A stretch of DNA of 64,000 nt. It comes from B30-G6 sp963701385. Lineage in GTDB: Bacteria > Desulfobacterota > Desulfobacteria > Desulfobacterales > B30-G6. Below the pieces are notes generated by a model. It had not been told where the DNA came from, did not search any database, and saw nothing but the letters and a program-made list of their open reading frames with translations. The position numbers and the translations under genes were made by a program. Shown piece by piece: positions 26,946-36,267 of this stretch. The number at the start of each line of letters is the position of its first letter. Positions within the stretch are counted from its first letter, which is position 1. Where the stretch lies: the NCBI GenBank assembly GCA_963701385.1, contig CAVOZW010000017.1, positions 274,749 through 338,748 of the forward strand, written 5' to 3'.

Positions 26946-27851
26946 GGATCAAAGATTTCGGGACACCTGTCCGCAAACTTGCATCCGAATATGGGTTTGT
27001 CCAGAGAGGGCAACGAACCCCGTATCTCCTGCAAGCGTTTGGTTCCTTCGGTGGTCCTTCCCATCCGGGGTATGGACTTCAGCAAGCCCTTTGTATAAGG
27101 ATGCGCGGGCCCGTCGAATATATCACCAACCGACCCCGTCTCGACCACCTGGCCGGCATACATGACAACCACCTGGTTGGCCGTTTGGGCCACAATGCCC
27201 AGGTCGTGCGTTATGAACAATACAGACATCTTGAGATCTGCCTTGAGATTCTCGATGAGGGCTGAGTATTTGTGCCTGAGTACTCACATCCAGTGCAGTG
27301 GTGGGCTCGTCTGCAATTAAAAGACCGGGACCGCAGATCATGGCCATGGCTATCATCACCCGCTGCCGCATCCCTCCGGATAGCTGATGGGGATATGCCT
27401 TCATCGGCTTTCGGGACATCGGTATTTTAACACGTTTCAGCCATGTTTCCGCCCCTGCATAGGCCTCGGTTTTTGACAGTCCCTGATGGACCATGAGGGG
27501 TTCGGCGATCTGTCTACCCACCGTAAGGATCGGATTGAGAGATGACATGGGTTCCTGAAAAACCATCGAGATCTCGTTACCCCGCAATCGACGCAATGCT
27601 TCCGAGCCGATGGTAAGAAGATTTTGCCCTCTGAACAGAACACGACCGGACTCAATGACACCCGTGGGCTTATCCACCAGGCCGAGAATACTCAAGGCCG
27701 TTACACTCTTGCCGCATCCGGATTCCCCTACGAGACCCAAAGTTTCCCCCTCATTCAAGGAAAAAGACACTCGGTCGACCGCTCTCCGCACACCTTGCGG
27801 CGTATGAAAGGCAACACACAAATCTAGAACTTCCAGAAGCGTTGAAGGCAT
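26867..27851 (-). pseudogene. dppD: Peptide ABC transporter ATP-binding protein (DppD type), frameshifted
   Basis: The first frame (27123-27851) has Walker A GESGCGKSVTAL, the signature LSGGMRQRVMIAMAM and Walker B LLIADEPTTALDVSTQAQIL. The protein then continues in another frame (to 26867) with ALIENLKADLKMSVLFITHD and the C-terminal domain. One extra base near 27263 accounts for the shift. All motifs on both sides are well kept, so this is either recent damage or a sequencing error. No slippery heptamer is seen that would suggest programmed frameshifting. If broken, DppF alone would have to power the importer. Confidence 0.85.
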
Positions 27852-27899
27852 GCCAATTACCTTTTAGCTGTAAGCGAAAAGCCATACGCCGTTAGCATC

Positions 27900-28715
27900 T
27901 TATAGCATATACGGATCCAGGTTGTCCCGTAAACCATCGCCTAACAGGTTGAAACCGAGTACGGTCCAGGCAATGGCAAGACCGGGAAATATGGACATCC
28001 AGGGTGAAATATCCATGAATGTCTGTGCTTCGTAGAGCATCCGGCCCCACGAGGCATGGGGTGGCTGAGTACCGAGTCCCAGATAGCTCAGACCGGCCTC
28101 GGCCAGAATGGCGACAGCGAATTGAATGCTTGCCTGGACAATCAGGGGGGACAACAAATTCGGCAGTACGTGCCGAAAGGTGATAGCCCACTCGCTGGCA
28201 CCACTGGCGCGGGCCGCATCGATAAACTCCCGGCTCCATATGGTCAGGGCCACGGCCCTGGTAAGTCTGGCAAAAACAGGAATGTAAAAAATTCCTATGG
28301 CCACCATGACATTGCCGATAGATGGCTCCCAAATGGCGGAGATGAGTATGGCCGTCAGAATGGCTGGGAATCCGAAGAGCAGGTCTGAAAACCGCATAAT
28401 GGACTCGTCCACCCATTTCCCGAAATAGGCCGCCGTCAAACCCAGAGCAACGCCTGCCAACATGCCGATTGCCACCGTTGCCAGACCCACGATAATCGAG
28501 TTGACGGCACCCACCATGACGCGTGACATGATATCCCGTCCGTATTGATCCGTACCCAGCAGGTGCGATATGGATGGCGACTCAAGACGGTGTCCAGGGT
28601 TCATTGTGTTGGCATCGTAAGGCGTCCAAACGAAACTGATCGCAGCGGTCAGAACAACCACGACCGTTAACACAAGTCCGCATCTGAGGTTTAAATTGGA
28701 GAAATACTGCTTCAT
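27900..28715 (-). CDS. dppC: Peptide ABC transporter permease (DppC type)
   Basis: A 271-residue inner-membrane permease. The N-terminal helix is followed by HLLGTDQYGRDIMSRVMVGA, typical of DppC/OppC, and the EAA loop EFIDAARASGASEWAITFRHVLP that docks on the ATPases. It overlaps the end of dppB by 4 bases (translational coupling) and ends about 50 bases before dppD. It pairs with DppB to form the channel. Confidence 0.92.
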   Translation of the reverse strand: MKQYFSNLNLRCGLVLTVVVVLTAAISFVWTPYDANTMNPGHRLESPSISHLLGTDQYGRDIMSRVMVGAVNSIIVGLATVAIGMLAGVALGLTAAYFGKWVDESIMRFSDLLFGFPAILTAILISAIWEPSIGNVMVAIGIFYIPVFARLTRAVALTIWSREFIDAARASGASEWAITFRHVLPNLLSPLIVQASIQFAVAILAEAGLSYLGLGTQPPHASWGRMLYEAQTFMDISPWMSIFPGLAIAWTVLGFNLLGDGLRDNLDPYML

Positions 28716-29659
28716 CTTTCGAGTCTTATTCTGGGATCGATGACAGCGTATGCCAGATCCACGAGAAAGTGAACAATGACCACCGCCGCCGCCATAAACA
28801 GAACGATTTCCCGAACAACAGGCAAATCCCTTTGTCCGATGGCCTGAAACACCAGACGCCCAAGCCCGGGAAGATAAAAGACATTTTCAATGATGATGGC
28901 GCCGGCCAACAGTTGACCCATCTGAAGACCCAGAATGGTCAGTACGGGAATAAGGGCGTTTTTCAAGGCGTGCACATACAAAACGCTTCTTTCCCGAAGC
29001 CCCTTCGCTCGTGCCGTGCGAATATAATTCTCCTGCAGAACATCCAGAACCGATGAGCGCGTTACGCGGGTAAGAATGGCTGCACGAACAATCCCCAGGG
29101 CAAATGCCGGCAGAAGCAGGGACTTGAAAGACCCCCAGAAATGGGTCATCCATCCCGGGAACCCGCCCGCCGGAAACAACCCCAGCTTAACGGAAAATAA
29201 GAGTATCAATAAAATTCCCAACCAGAATTCAGGTACTGCCAGGCCCATCTGTGTAAAGCTCATCACCGAGATATCGCCGGTCCGATTTTGGTGACGCGCA
29301 GCAAATATTCCCAGGGGCAGGGAAATGCCAACGGCGATCATCATGGCCATACATGCCAGCGGCCCCGTGACGGCCAGACGGGAAACGATTAAATCGAAAA
29401 CAGGCACGTCATAATGAATGGAGCGACTGCCGGTACCGGACAAGGTGCGGCCGACCCAGTCTCCATACTGAGCCCAGAAAGGTTGGTCGAGACCCAGTTC
29501 AGCTCTCAGGTTGGCCAGCGTTTCAGGTGTTGCATTGATCCCCAATATAATCTGAGCCGGGTCGCCGGGAAGGACAAACAGGACCGCAAAAACAGTCCAT
29601 GAGACCAGGAACAAAAGAATACCAAGCGTGAAGATTTTTTTGATGAGATATTTAGACAT
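28712..29659 (-). CDS. dppB: Peptide ABC transporter permease (DppB type)
   Basis: An inner-membrane permease of 315 residues with six helices. The start MSKYLIKKIFTLGILLFLVS, the conserved VLPGDPAQIILG and LGLDQPFWAQYGDW, and the EAA loop YIRTARAKGLRERSVLYVHA are DppB/OppB hallmarks. ATG 29659 is chosen over the upstream TTG because the family's first helix starts there. The gene lies between dppA and dppC, overlapping dppC by 4 bases. Confidence 0.9.
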   Translation of the reverse strand: MSKYLIKKIFTLGILLFLVSWTVFAVLFVLPGDPAQIILGINATPETLANLRAELGLDQPFWAQYGDWVGRTLSGTGSRSIHYDVPVFDLIVSRLAVTGPLACMAMMIAVGISLPLGIFAARHQNRTGDISVMSFTQMGLAVPEFWLGILLILLFSVKLGLFPAGGFPGWMTHFWGSFKSLLLPAFALGIVRAAILTRVTRSSVLDVLQENYIRTARAKGLRERSVLYVHALKNALIPVLTILGLQMGQLLAGAIIIENVFYLPGLGRLVFQAIGQRDLPVVREIVLFMAAAVVIVHFLVDLAYAVIDPRIRLER

Positions 29660-29768
29660 ATCGAATTGATGAAACTTAAAATTCGAAAACCGAAACAAAT
29701 TCTAATATGGAGCATTCGTGTTTAGGTCATTGGAGATTGTTTAGGATTTGGAATTTCGTGCTTCCTAT

Positions 29769-31265
29769 TTACTTTTTCAGCCACACCCGGGTACAATCCA
29801 GGGCCACGGTTGGATAGTTCTCCCACCAGTCCATGACATTGCGCTTCATGGTGGGCAAACCAGACACCGAAAACAAATAGCCGTTGACGGCATCCTCGGC
29901 GATAATTTCCTGACACCTGCCGAACCATTTGGCCTTCTCTGCTTCATCGGGTGCTTTAAGCGCCTTTGCATAAGCATCCCTGAACGCCTGGGAGTCGTAC
30001 TGAAAGTAATAGTCCGGATTCGCATAGATGCCGATATCCCAGGCCTCGACATGGCCGATCATGGTCAGCTGAAATTCTTTTTTCTTGAAAATACGGTCAA
30101 TCCACTGGCCCCATTCCACGATTTCGATCTTCAATCGTATGCCCACTTTACCGAGCATATCTGCGATGACCTCGCCCGCCCTTTTGGAGTAGCTATAGAT
30201 AGCCGGCAGTTTGATGGTGGCATCAAAGCCATTCGGAAAACCTGCCGCAGTCAACAAGGCCCTGGCTTTTTCGGGGTCATAGGGAAATCTTTGCGTTAAA
30301 TCGACATAGTAGGGCGTAGACGGGGACCAGTGTGAACCAATGGGCGTACCGTAACCGAACATCACCAGGTCCACAACCGTCTGCCGGTCTATGGCATAGG
30401 CCATGGCCTGCCGGACACGCACATCGTCAAAGGGTTTGGCCTTGTTGTTGGTGGACATGATGACTTCGCCGGTGGTCGATCCTGCAAAAACCTTGAACCG
30501 TGGATCCTTTGACAACGCGATCACCGATTCCGGTGCGCCGATGTAACCGATAACATCGATATCACCGGCCTTGAGGGCCGCTATCTGGGCGCTGGCATCA
30601 CCGATAAACTTGAAGACCACCCTGTCTAGATAGGGGAGCTCCGGATCCCAGTAACCGTCAAAGCGCTGCATCTCCACGCGATCCCCGCGTACCCACGCCA
30701 CGAATTCGAAAGGCCCGGTGCCGATGGGGTTGGACTTGGCTGCCTCGTAGCCCTTCATGGGAAGCATCACGGCATCTCCCTCGGCCATGTGGGCGATAAA
30801 CAGGGCATCCACCTCATTGAGAACGATGCGCAGGGTATCGTCATCGATGACATCGATTTTCTGGATGCCTCTGAAATATTCCGGGTGCGGATTGACAGTT
30901 CCTTCACCCATGGCACGTTCAAGATTCCATTTGGCTACCTGGGCATCAAACTGTTCGCCATTGTGGAACCGCACATCTTTTCGAAGAATGAAATCATAGG
31001 TTTGACCATCCGGTGACACCGACCAGTCCATGGCCAGCCCCGGAACAAAACGACCCTTGCTGTCGACCTTGATAAGCCCCTCGAAGATATTGGCATACAC
31101 CACCCTGTCGATGGCGGCAGCTGTGTTGGCTGTCGGGTCGAGTCCCGGCGGTTCTGCTGGTTGACAGACAATCAGGCTGCCTCCCTTTTGGGGACTCGAC
31201 GCCGCGGCATGCAACACAGGAACAACGAAAGCCAGCAACAGAACAAGACATGTAATTTTCTTCAT
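29769..31265 (-). CDS. dppA: Peptide ABC transporter substrate-binding protein
   Basis: A 498-residue periplasmic binding protein of the SBP_bac_5 family with a signal peptide (MKKITCLVLLLAFVVPVLHA). Recognisable segments are FHNGEQFDAQVAKWNLERAM, PIGTGPFEFVAW, RVRQAMAYAIDRQTVV and YDPEKARALLTAAGF. The site GAGGAGACCCC stands before ATG. It is the first gene of the importer and is followed by dppB after about 110 bases. The ligand may be peptides, but nickel- or glutathione-binding relatives look similar. The P1 peptidase upstream favours peptides. Confidence 0.9.
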   Translation of the reverse strand: MKKITCLVLLLAFVVPVLHAAASSPQKGGSLIVCQPAEPPGLDPTANTAAAIDRVVYANIFEGLIKVDSKGRFVPGLAMDWSVSPDGQTYDFILRKDVRFHNGEQFDAQVAKWNLERAMGEGTVNPHPEYFRGIQKIDVIDDDTLRIVLNEVDALFIAHMAEGDAVMLPMKGYEAAKSNPIGTGPFEFVAWVRGDRVEMQRFDGYWDPELPYLDRVVFKFIGDASAQIAALKAGDIDVIGYIGAPESVIALSKDPRFKVFAGSTTGEVIMSTNNKAKPFDDVRVRQAMAYAIDRQTVVDLVMFGYGTPIGSHWSPSTPYYVDLTQRFPYDPEKARALLTAAGFPNGFDATIKLPAIYSYSKRAGEVIADMLGKVGIRLKIEIVEWGQWIDRIFKKKEFQLTMIGHVEAWDIGIYANPDYYFQYDSQAFRDAYAKALKAPDEAEKAKWFGRCQEIIAEDAVNGYLFSVSGLPTMKRNVMDWWENYPTVALDCTRVWLKK

Positions 31266-31394
31266 GGGGTCTCCTCATGGGATCTGGTGGTGATCAATCC
31301 ACACCACGTCAGCATTCTTTTGACAATGACCGGTGGACTATAGGGTATTTTTCGATGATATTCAAGGAGATAAGTCTTAAGCTGTAAGCTTTAA

Positions 31395-31447
31395 CTCAAC
31401 TTTCTGGGTTCAATGAACGCGAAATGAATAATTCCCTGGCGCTCTTT
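31395..31447 (+). repeat. Dispersed repeat 'CTCAACTTTC', copy 2
   Basis: A diverged copy of the element at 271-325: CTCAACTTTCTGGGTTCAAT, then GAACGCGAAATGA and GGCGCTCTTTC. An inverted GAAAGTTGAGC follows at 31462, so the two CTCAACTTTC ends bracket about 75 bases as inverted repeats. Confidence 0.55.
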
Positions 31448-31469
31448 CTATGGTGTAAACCGAAAGTTG

Positions 31470-31507
31470 AGCTGTAAGCCGTAAGCGCCCGCTTATCGCT
31501 TACAGCT
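31470..31507. repeat. Hairpin at the 3' end of the P1 peptidase gene
   Basis: AGCTGTAAGC (31470-31479) pairs with GCTTACAGCT (31498-31507), with an inner AAGCG/CGCTT. It overlaps the peptidase stop. There is no T-run, so it may be a transcript-end stabiliser or part of a repeat; AGCTGTAAGCG also occurs near 27865. Confidence 0.6.
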
Positions 31508-32522
31508 TATGGCTTACAACTCTATCCGGCAGGTCCCTGAATGCCATAAAATCCCTGTAGGTTTCAGCACCAAGAATTCCATGCACGATGGCTCTCGACA
31601 TGCATTGGGCGGCAGCATGCCCGATATCGCTCAGGGCCTGGGCATGATTCCCGGCCAAAACCCCCTGGACGTCCGGTAACGCTCTCTGGCCGGTTGCCAT
31701 GCAGAAGATGGTATCTCCATCAAACATGGTGTGGGTCGGTCTTACGGCCCTTGCCAGACCATCATGCGCCATCTGTGCTATTTTCTTGGCCTGGACCTTG
31801 GTTATCGTTGCATCGGTTGCAACAACGCCTATAGTTGTGTTGGCAATCGGCGGCAGCGGCAGTTGTTGAGGCAGTCGGACGCTTCTTCTTCCCTGGTTCC
31901 CGAACTCGTGGTGCATCTCCAGATCTCGCTCCCATATCCTGCCCGTATCCGGGTTGACCACCGAGCCGAACGAATTGACGGCCGCAACAGCAGCAACGGT
32001 AATTCCCGATGACATCACAAGGCTTGCGGATCCCAAACCGCCCTTAATGGCGCCAGACACGGCTCCGGTAGCGGCACCCAGGCAGCCTTCCGCCAAAGGA
32101 CCGGAATCAGCGGCCTCGCAGGCCCTGAAACCCCATTGCGCCTGAATCGGAGGAATAAAATCAACGCCGCGTCCTAGATCAAACAAGACGGCTGCGGGCA
32201 CAATGGGTGCTACATGAGTCCCATCCATCGGAAATCCAAGATGTCTATCCGCCAGCCAGCGAACCACGCCGTCTGAAGCTGCCAGGCCATAGACAGACCC
32301 ACCCGAAAGCACCACTGCCTGTACCCTCTCCACCAGGTTGATGGGGTCCAAAAGATCGGTTTCGCGGGTGCCGGGAGCAGCCCCGCGAACATCAACCCCG
32401 GCAACCGCCCCCTGCTTGCACAAAATAACCGTCACACCGCTGGCGGCCACTTTGTCGGTGTAATTTCCGGCCAATATTCCGTCCACGTCCGTAATCGAAT
32501 TCTTCTCTCCTACAATCACCAT
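31500..32522 (-). CDS. P1-family (DmpA-like) aminopeptidase/amidase
   Basis: A 340-residue member of the DmpA/ornithine acetyltransferase-like Ntn hydrolases, which cut themselves before a Ser/Thr to expose the nucleophile. Visible family segments are ITDVDGILAGNYTD, VEVRGAAPGTRETDLL-like VDVRGAAPGTRETDLLDP, VVLSGGSVYGLAASDGV and GAVSGAIKGGLGSASLVM, the last near the cleavage point. Relatives remove N-terminal D-, beta- or small L-amino acids from peptides. ATG 32522 follows GAGGACGC. It lies on the same strand about 235 bases before dppA, consistent with a peptide-use function. Confidence 0.87.
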   Translation of the reverse strand: MVIVGEKNSITDVDGILAGNYTDKVAASGVTVILCKQGAVAGVDVRGAAPGTRETDLLDPINLVERVQAVVLSGGSVYGLAASDGVVRWLADRHLGFPMDGTHVAPIVPAAVLFDLGRGVDFIPPIQAQWGFRACEAADSGPLAEGCLGAATGAVSGAIKGGLGSASLVMSSGITVAAVAAVNSFGSVVNPDTGRIWERDLEMHHEFGNQGRRSVRLPQQLPLPPIANTTIGVVATDATITKVQAKKIAQMAHDGLARAVRPTHTMFDGDTIFCMATGQRALPDVQGVLAGNHAQALSDIGHAAAQCMSRAIVHGILGAETYRDFMAFRDLPDRVVSHKL

Positions 32523-32670
32523 GGTAGCGTCCTCGCATCTCTTTTCTATTGACAGCAACCACTCAATCACCTAATTTTTCCGATAAGCTAGGTTAAAATT
32601 GAATTTTTGGCGCGACCGTCTTCACCTGCCACCCATTCATATAAAAATCAAAAGGTCTCAAGGTGTTGCC

Positions 32671-34800
32671 ATGAAAATAATCCAACGCCGTTATATCCTT
32701 TCATTTGCGGTTATGCTGGCCCTGCCGGCAATTTTGTCCGGCTGTGCCCACTACCAGGGCGACGGTTCCATGACGACCATTATCGCCACATCAGAGGCTT
32801 TCAATTCCTTTGACGGCGAATATGAAAACAGCGACTATTTCAAACATCACAAACCCGAATCTATCGCCGTCCTACCATTTTCTTCACTTGATGAAAAGCC
32901 CTTTACATTGAGCTCAGGGTTCGAACACCCGGAAAACATTGTCCGGCGGGGTCTATACAATCATATCAGCTCCCTGCCCTTCAAAGACATGGAAATATTT
33001 CAAACCGATACACGCCTCAAAAATGCCGGCCTCTTGAAAACGGAAATGATACGCCAACTGATAGAGACAAACCCCAAAAAGCTCAAGAGTATTCTTGGGG
33101 TCGATGCGGTCGTTACCGGAGATGTGACCCATTTTGATCGCATTTATGCTGGTGTTTATTCCCAGGTGGCGGTGGGCTGCGAAGTCACGATGTGGGATCT
33201 GAACAATGGCAAACTGCTGTGGCGTGCCAAGCATGTGAGTCGCGCCCACGCCGGGGGCATATCCCTTAATCCGCTTGGAATACTACTCTCCGCAGCTGCA
33301 TCTGTCTGGAATATGCGCGATACGGAAATGTTGAGCCAAACCGACGAATTGTTTCGCGAGATCGTATCCACCATCGACATGCCCGCTACGGACCTCATAT
33401 CACAGCAGGCGCCCCCCCGTATTGATCTCTTTTCGGCCGTGGGAACGGGCCAACCATTTACCGCTGGTAAAGAGGTAGTCTTCAGACTGGTGGGTGATCC
33501 TGACTGCAAGGCCTATGTTGATCTGGGTGATTTCAGGAGCGCCATCCCCCTCGGACCTGTCTCCCCGGCGAAAAAACAGATCATTTCCGAAGAGATCATG
33601 GCATCGATTCGCGATAGGTATCAGGCCTCGAAACAGGAGCTTACAGACGCCCTGGCAGCAGAACTCAAAAATGGACTGGCTTCCCGGGAAATTTATGAAG
33701 GCATCTACACGATATCCCCCGGCGAAGAACGATACGGATTGATATCCAAGGCTTATCTGGTCAACGCCATGGGTGACCAGGGACATCGGATCGATATGGT
33801 TCACACCATCGATATCGATGCCGACCCGCCTGATGCGCCCGCAGGGCTCTCATCCGAAGCCCTTAACCGTAAAATCAGACTTTCCTGGTCCCCCAACACT
33901 GAAAACGATCTAAAAGGATATCAGCTCTGGATGAGCCCATCACCCCTCAGTGGCTACCATCTCGTCAAGCTCAGTGAAACACCTGAGAGTCTTCTGGAAG
34001 ATCTGCCAAATTTTGATCCCGTTTATCTCAAAATTAGAGCGCTAGACTGGGCCGACAACGCGAGCCCCTTCTCCCATCAGATATCATCCGTTCCCTTGCC
34101 GGAGCCCGGACTGTATGACCTTCCACAGCCAGACGCTTCGTTAGGCGGGGTCATTGACGGCAACGTACTGCTCGTGAGGCTAAAGAGTCCTTATAACATT
34201 ACCGCAGACATCTATGTAAAACCTGGCGCAACCCTGTATGCGGAACCGGGTGTGGAAATTCGTTTTTCTCCCGACACCGCACTGGTCATTGCCGGTGGGA
34301 GCTTCGTCTCCTACGGGGAAAAAGCACGGCCGGTCAGACTGGTTCCGACTGTATTGAACGCACCGCCGGGGGCCTGGAAAGGACTGGTTCTGGATCGTGC
34401 GGCACGCGTCCGACTGAATCACGTAAGCATTTTGAATGCCACCACCGGCTTGACCGTCATTGACAGTGCACCGGAAATTATGGGTGCAACCATCAGCGGC
34501 TGCTCCCAGGCAGGTATCCATCTGAAATCGAAGGCCAGACCAAATATCACCTGTACGACCTTTGTATCGAATACCGGTCAAGGCGCCCTTGTCATCGAGG
34601 GAGAAGGTGTTTGGCCCCGGATCCGGCAGAATCTTTTCATCCATAACGAACCGTTCCACGTTCAGAGCTACGCACCCATGGCCATCGATTTAAGCGAAAA
34701 TTACTGGGGAGACCCTTTTCCGGACCAGAATCGTTTTTTAGGGGATATTATCTGGGAACCGGCGCTCTCGGAACCGCCCACTTGCGGGTCAGAACAATGA
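32671..34800 (+). CDS. Large lipoprotein: GNA1162-like, fibronectin III and beta-helix domains
   Basis: A 709-residue protein with a lipoprotein signal (MLALPAILSGCAHY, Cys at about 24). Residues ~60-240 resemble the DUF799/GNA1162 lipoproteins (SIAVLPFSSLDEK, LGVDAVVTGDVTHFDRIYAG, NGKLLWRAKHVSRAHAGG). A fibronectin-III-like domain (PDAPAGLSSEALNRKIRLSW, ~390-480) follows. The last 200 residues are a right-handed beta-helix of the 'right-handed parallel repeat' type (TLYAEPGVEIRFSPDTALVI, SGCSQAGIHLKS, NITCTTFVSNTGQGALVI). It is probably in the outer membrane. The next gene, 59 bases on, is another exported protein. Function unknown. Confidence 0.75.
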   Translation: MKIIQRRYILSFAVMLALPAILSGCAHYQGDGSMTTIIATSEAFNSFDGEYENSDYFKHHKPESIAVLPFSSLDEKPFTLSSGFEHPENIVRRGLYNHISSLPFKDMEIFQTDTRLKNAGLLKTEMIRQLIETNPKKLKSILGVDAVVTGDVTHFDRIYAGVYSQVAVGCEVTMWDLNNGKLLWRAKHVSRAHAGGISLNPLGILLSAAASVWNMRDTEMLSQTDELFREIVSTIDMPATDLISQQAPPRIDLFSAVGTGQPFTAGKEVVFRLVGDPDCKAYVDLGDFRSAIPLGPVSPAKKQIISEEIMASIRDRYQASKQELTDALAAELKNGLASREIYEGIYTISPGEERYGLISKAYLVNAMGDQGHRIDMVHTIDIDADPPDAPAGLSSEALNRKIRLSWSPNTENDLKGYQLWMSPSPLSGYHLVKLSETPESLLEDLPNFDPVYLKIRALDWADNASPFSHQISSVPLPEPGLYDLPQPDASLGGVIDGNVLLVRLKSPYNITADIYVKPGATLYAEPGVEIRFSPDTALVIAGGSFVSYGEKARPVRLVPTVLNAPPGAWKGLVLDRAARVRLNHVSILNATTGLTVIDSAPEIMGATISGCSQAGIHLKSKARPNITCTTFVSNTGQGALVIEGEGVWPRIRQNLFIHNEPFHVQSYAPMAIDLSENYWGDPFPDQNRFLGDIIWEPALSEPPTCGSEQ

Positions 34801-34859
34801 AATAAGAGCGACAAGGTCGCGTTTCATTTATCGTGTAACGATGTTAGTTGGAGGTACAA

Positions 34860-36032
34860 ATGATACACCTGAACAAACCCGCCGTGATGATACTCACAGT
34901 CATGTTGATCTTCCTTTTTCCCATTACCGGTCATGCAGCGTCTCCAACGAGGGAACAGATCACCGAATACGGGTTCATCGACTGGTTGAATCAGAAAGTG
35001 TATGCCACCGGCATCGGCATTGTGCCTCAGGATAAAGAGAACCCGACCCAGGCAAAAAGCCTGGCCTATCGCGCCGCGGTGGTGGTTGCCCAGAGAAATC
35101 TGCTGGAAGTGATAAAAGGTGTGCACATCGACTCGCAAACCGTTCTTGGAAAACGGGTTGTCACCAATGATATCATTATCTCCAAAATAGAAGGCATTGT
35201 TACGTTCAGCCAGATGGAAAGCTCCCGGGTGCTTGAAAACAACGCGGTAAGCGTAACCCTCAGCATGCCCCTGACCGGCAGAATGGGAGAAGTGCTCATC
35301 CACGCCATCGAAGGTACCGCCAAGACGCCTTCCACGGCATCACCATTCCAGGACCTGACAGAGCGCCTCTTTGGCTTGGAAAAAAGGGTGACAGCACTTG
35401 AAAACCAACTCTCGCGCCTGAATGACATTTCAGTGCAACAAAAATCGGTTATCCACCTCCTAACATATCTGGTGGATGCATGGCAGCAGGATACCGATAT
35501 TAGGGCCGCTATGCGGCCGGTTGGATTTGCATCCGATGAAGAAACCGCTGCATTGCGACAACAGATAAATGAACAAGAAAGACAAATGGCCTCCATGGCC
35601 ATCCATTTGAATGATTTGTCACGCCGTCTGGCAGACCTCGAAAATGACACGGCTGTCAAAAAGACAACGCCACAAGCTGAAACACGCACCAAAGCCCACC
35701 CCTATACCGGCCTCATCGTGGACGCCCGCGATATTGGTTTCAAGCCCTCTCTGCGACCCGAATTTTATCACCGGAACGAACTGATTTATCCGGGGAACTA
35801 CCTGAACCTAGCGGATGCTGTTCGCAATGGTTACGTCCGCTATTTCAACAGCCGGGTTCAAGCACAGCAGAGCGAGCGCGCCGGCTCCCTTCCATATGCC
35901 ACCAAGGCAACCGGAACCGCGGGCGGCGACCGGGGTCTGTCCATCGACGAAGAGACATCACTGATCCTGAAAGCGGTTCTTCAGGAGCCGGATAATTTCC
36001 TGTCTCGGTGCATGGTGGTGATTATCTTCTAA
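34860..36032 (+). CDS. Exported LPP20-like protein with coiled coil
   Basis: A 390-residue protein with a signal peptide (MLIFLFPITGHAAS). The N-terminal domain (VYATGIGIVPQ, AKSLAYRAAVVVAQRNLLEV, VSVTLSMPL) looks like the LPP20/FlgT-N fold of exported lipoproteins. A central coiled coil (about 165-260, DLTERLFGLEKRVTALENQL and EERQMASMAIHLNDLSRRL-like) follows, then a C-terminal domain (TGLIVDARDIGFKPSLRPEF) that recurs in this protein class. ATG 34860 is preceded by TTGGAGGTACAA. With the upstream lipoprotein it probably forms an envelope-protein operon. Confidence 0.75.
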   Translation: MIHLNKPAVMILTVMLIFLFPITGHAASPTREQITEYGFIDWLNQKVYATGIGIVPQDKENPTQAKSLAYRAAVVVAQRNLLEVIKGVHIDSQTVLGKRVVTNDIIISKIEGIVTFSQMESSRVLENNAVSVTLSMPLTGRMGEVLIHAIEGTAKTPSTASPFQDLTERLFGLEKRVTALENQLSRLNDISVQQKSVIHLLTYLVDAWQQDTDIRAAMRPVGFASDEETAALRQQINEQERQMASMAIHLNDLSRRLADLENDTAVKKTTPQAETRTKAHPYTGLIVDARDIGFKPSLRPEFYHRNELIYPGNYLNLADAVRNGYVRYFNSRVQAQQSERAGSLPYATKATGTAGGDRGLSIDEETSLILKAVLQEPDNFLSRCMVVIIF

Positions 36033-36081
36033 ATGGAACCCCACGGACAAACCAGTAGTCTTCTACGAAGGCGGAAAAATA

Positions 36082-36133
36082 CCACATATTGTATCATGTT
36101 GTGCTTGACACACTACATATCAGTCGCTATAGT
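36082..36133 (+). promoter_or_regulatory. Promoter with paired NrdR-like boxes upstream of the glycyl-radical gene
   Basis: CCACATATTG (36082-36091) and CTACATATCA (36113-36122) lie exactly 31 bp apart and match the NrdR-box core at about 8 and 7 of 10 positions. TTGACA (36105-36110), 17 bases and TATAGT (36128-36133) form a near-perfect promoter, with the second box inside its spacer. The same geometry occurs before nrdD (2063-2113). Confidence 0.65.
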
Positions 36134-36267
36134 CTTTTTTCTGATCTTTTTCAGTCCCAATAAGGCACCTTCAAGCATGCCAATATACCCTAAGGTTCCA
36201 ACGAGGGTTTAATCCATAGCTACTATTTATAAGATGAACAAAATAAAGAAAGAGACGGAGGATGTTC

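Noticed and set aside
26867..27851. Programmed frameshift in dppD
   Set aside because: No slippery heptamer or downstream stimulator; other genes here have the same kind of single-base shift.
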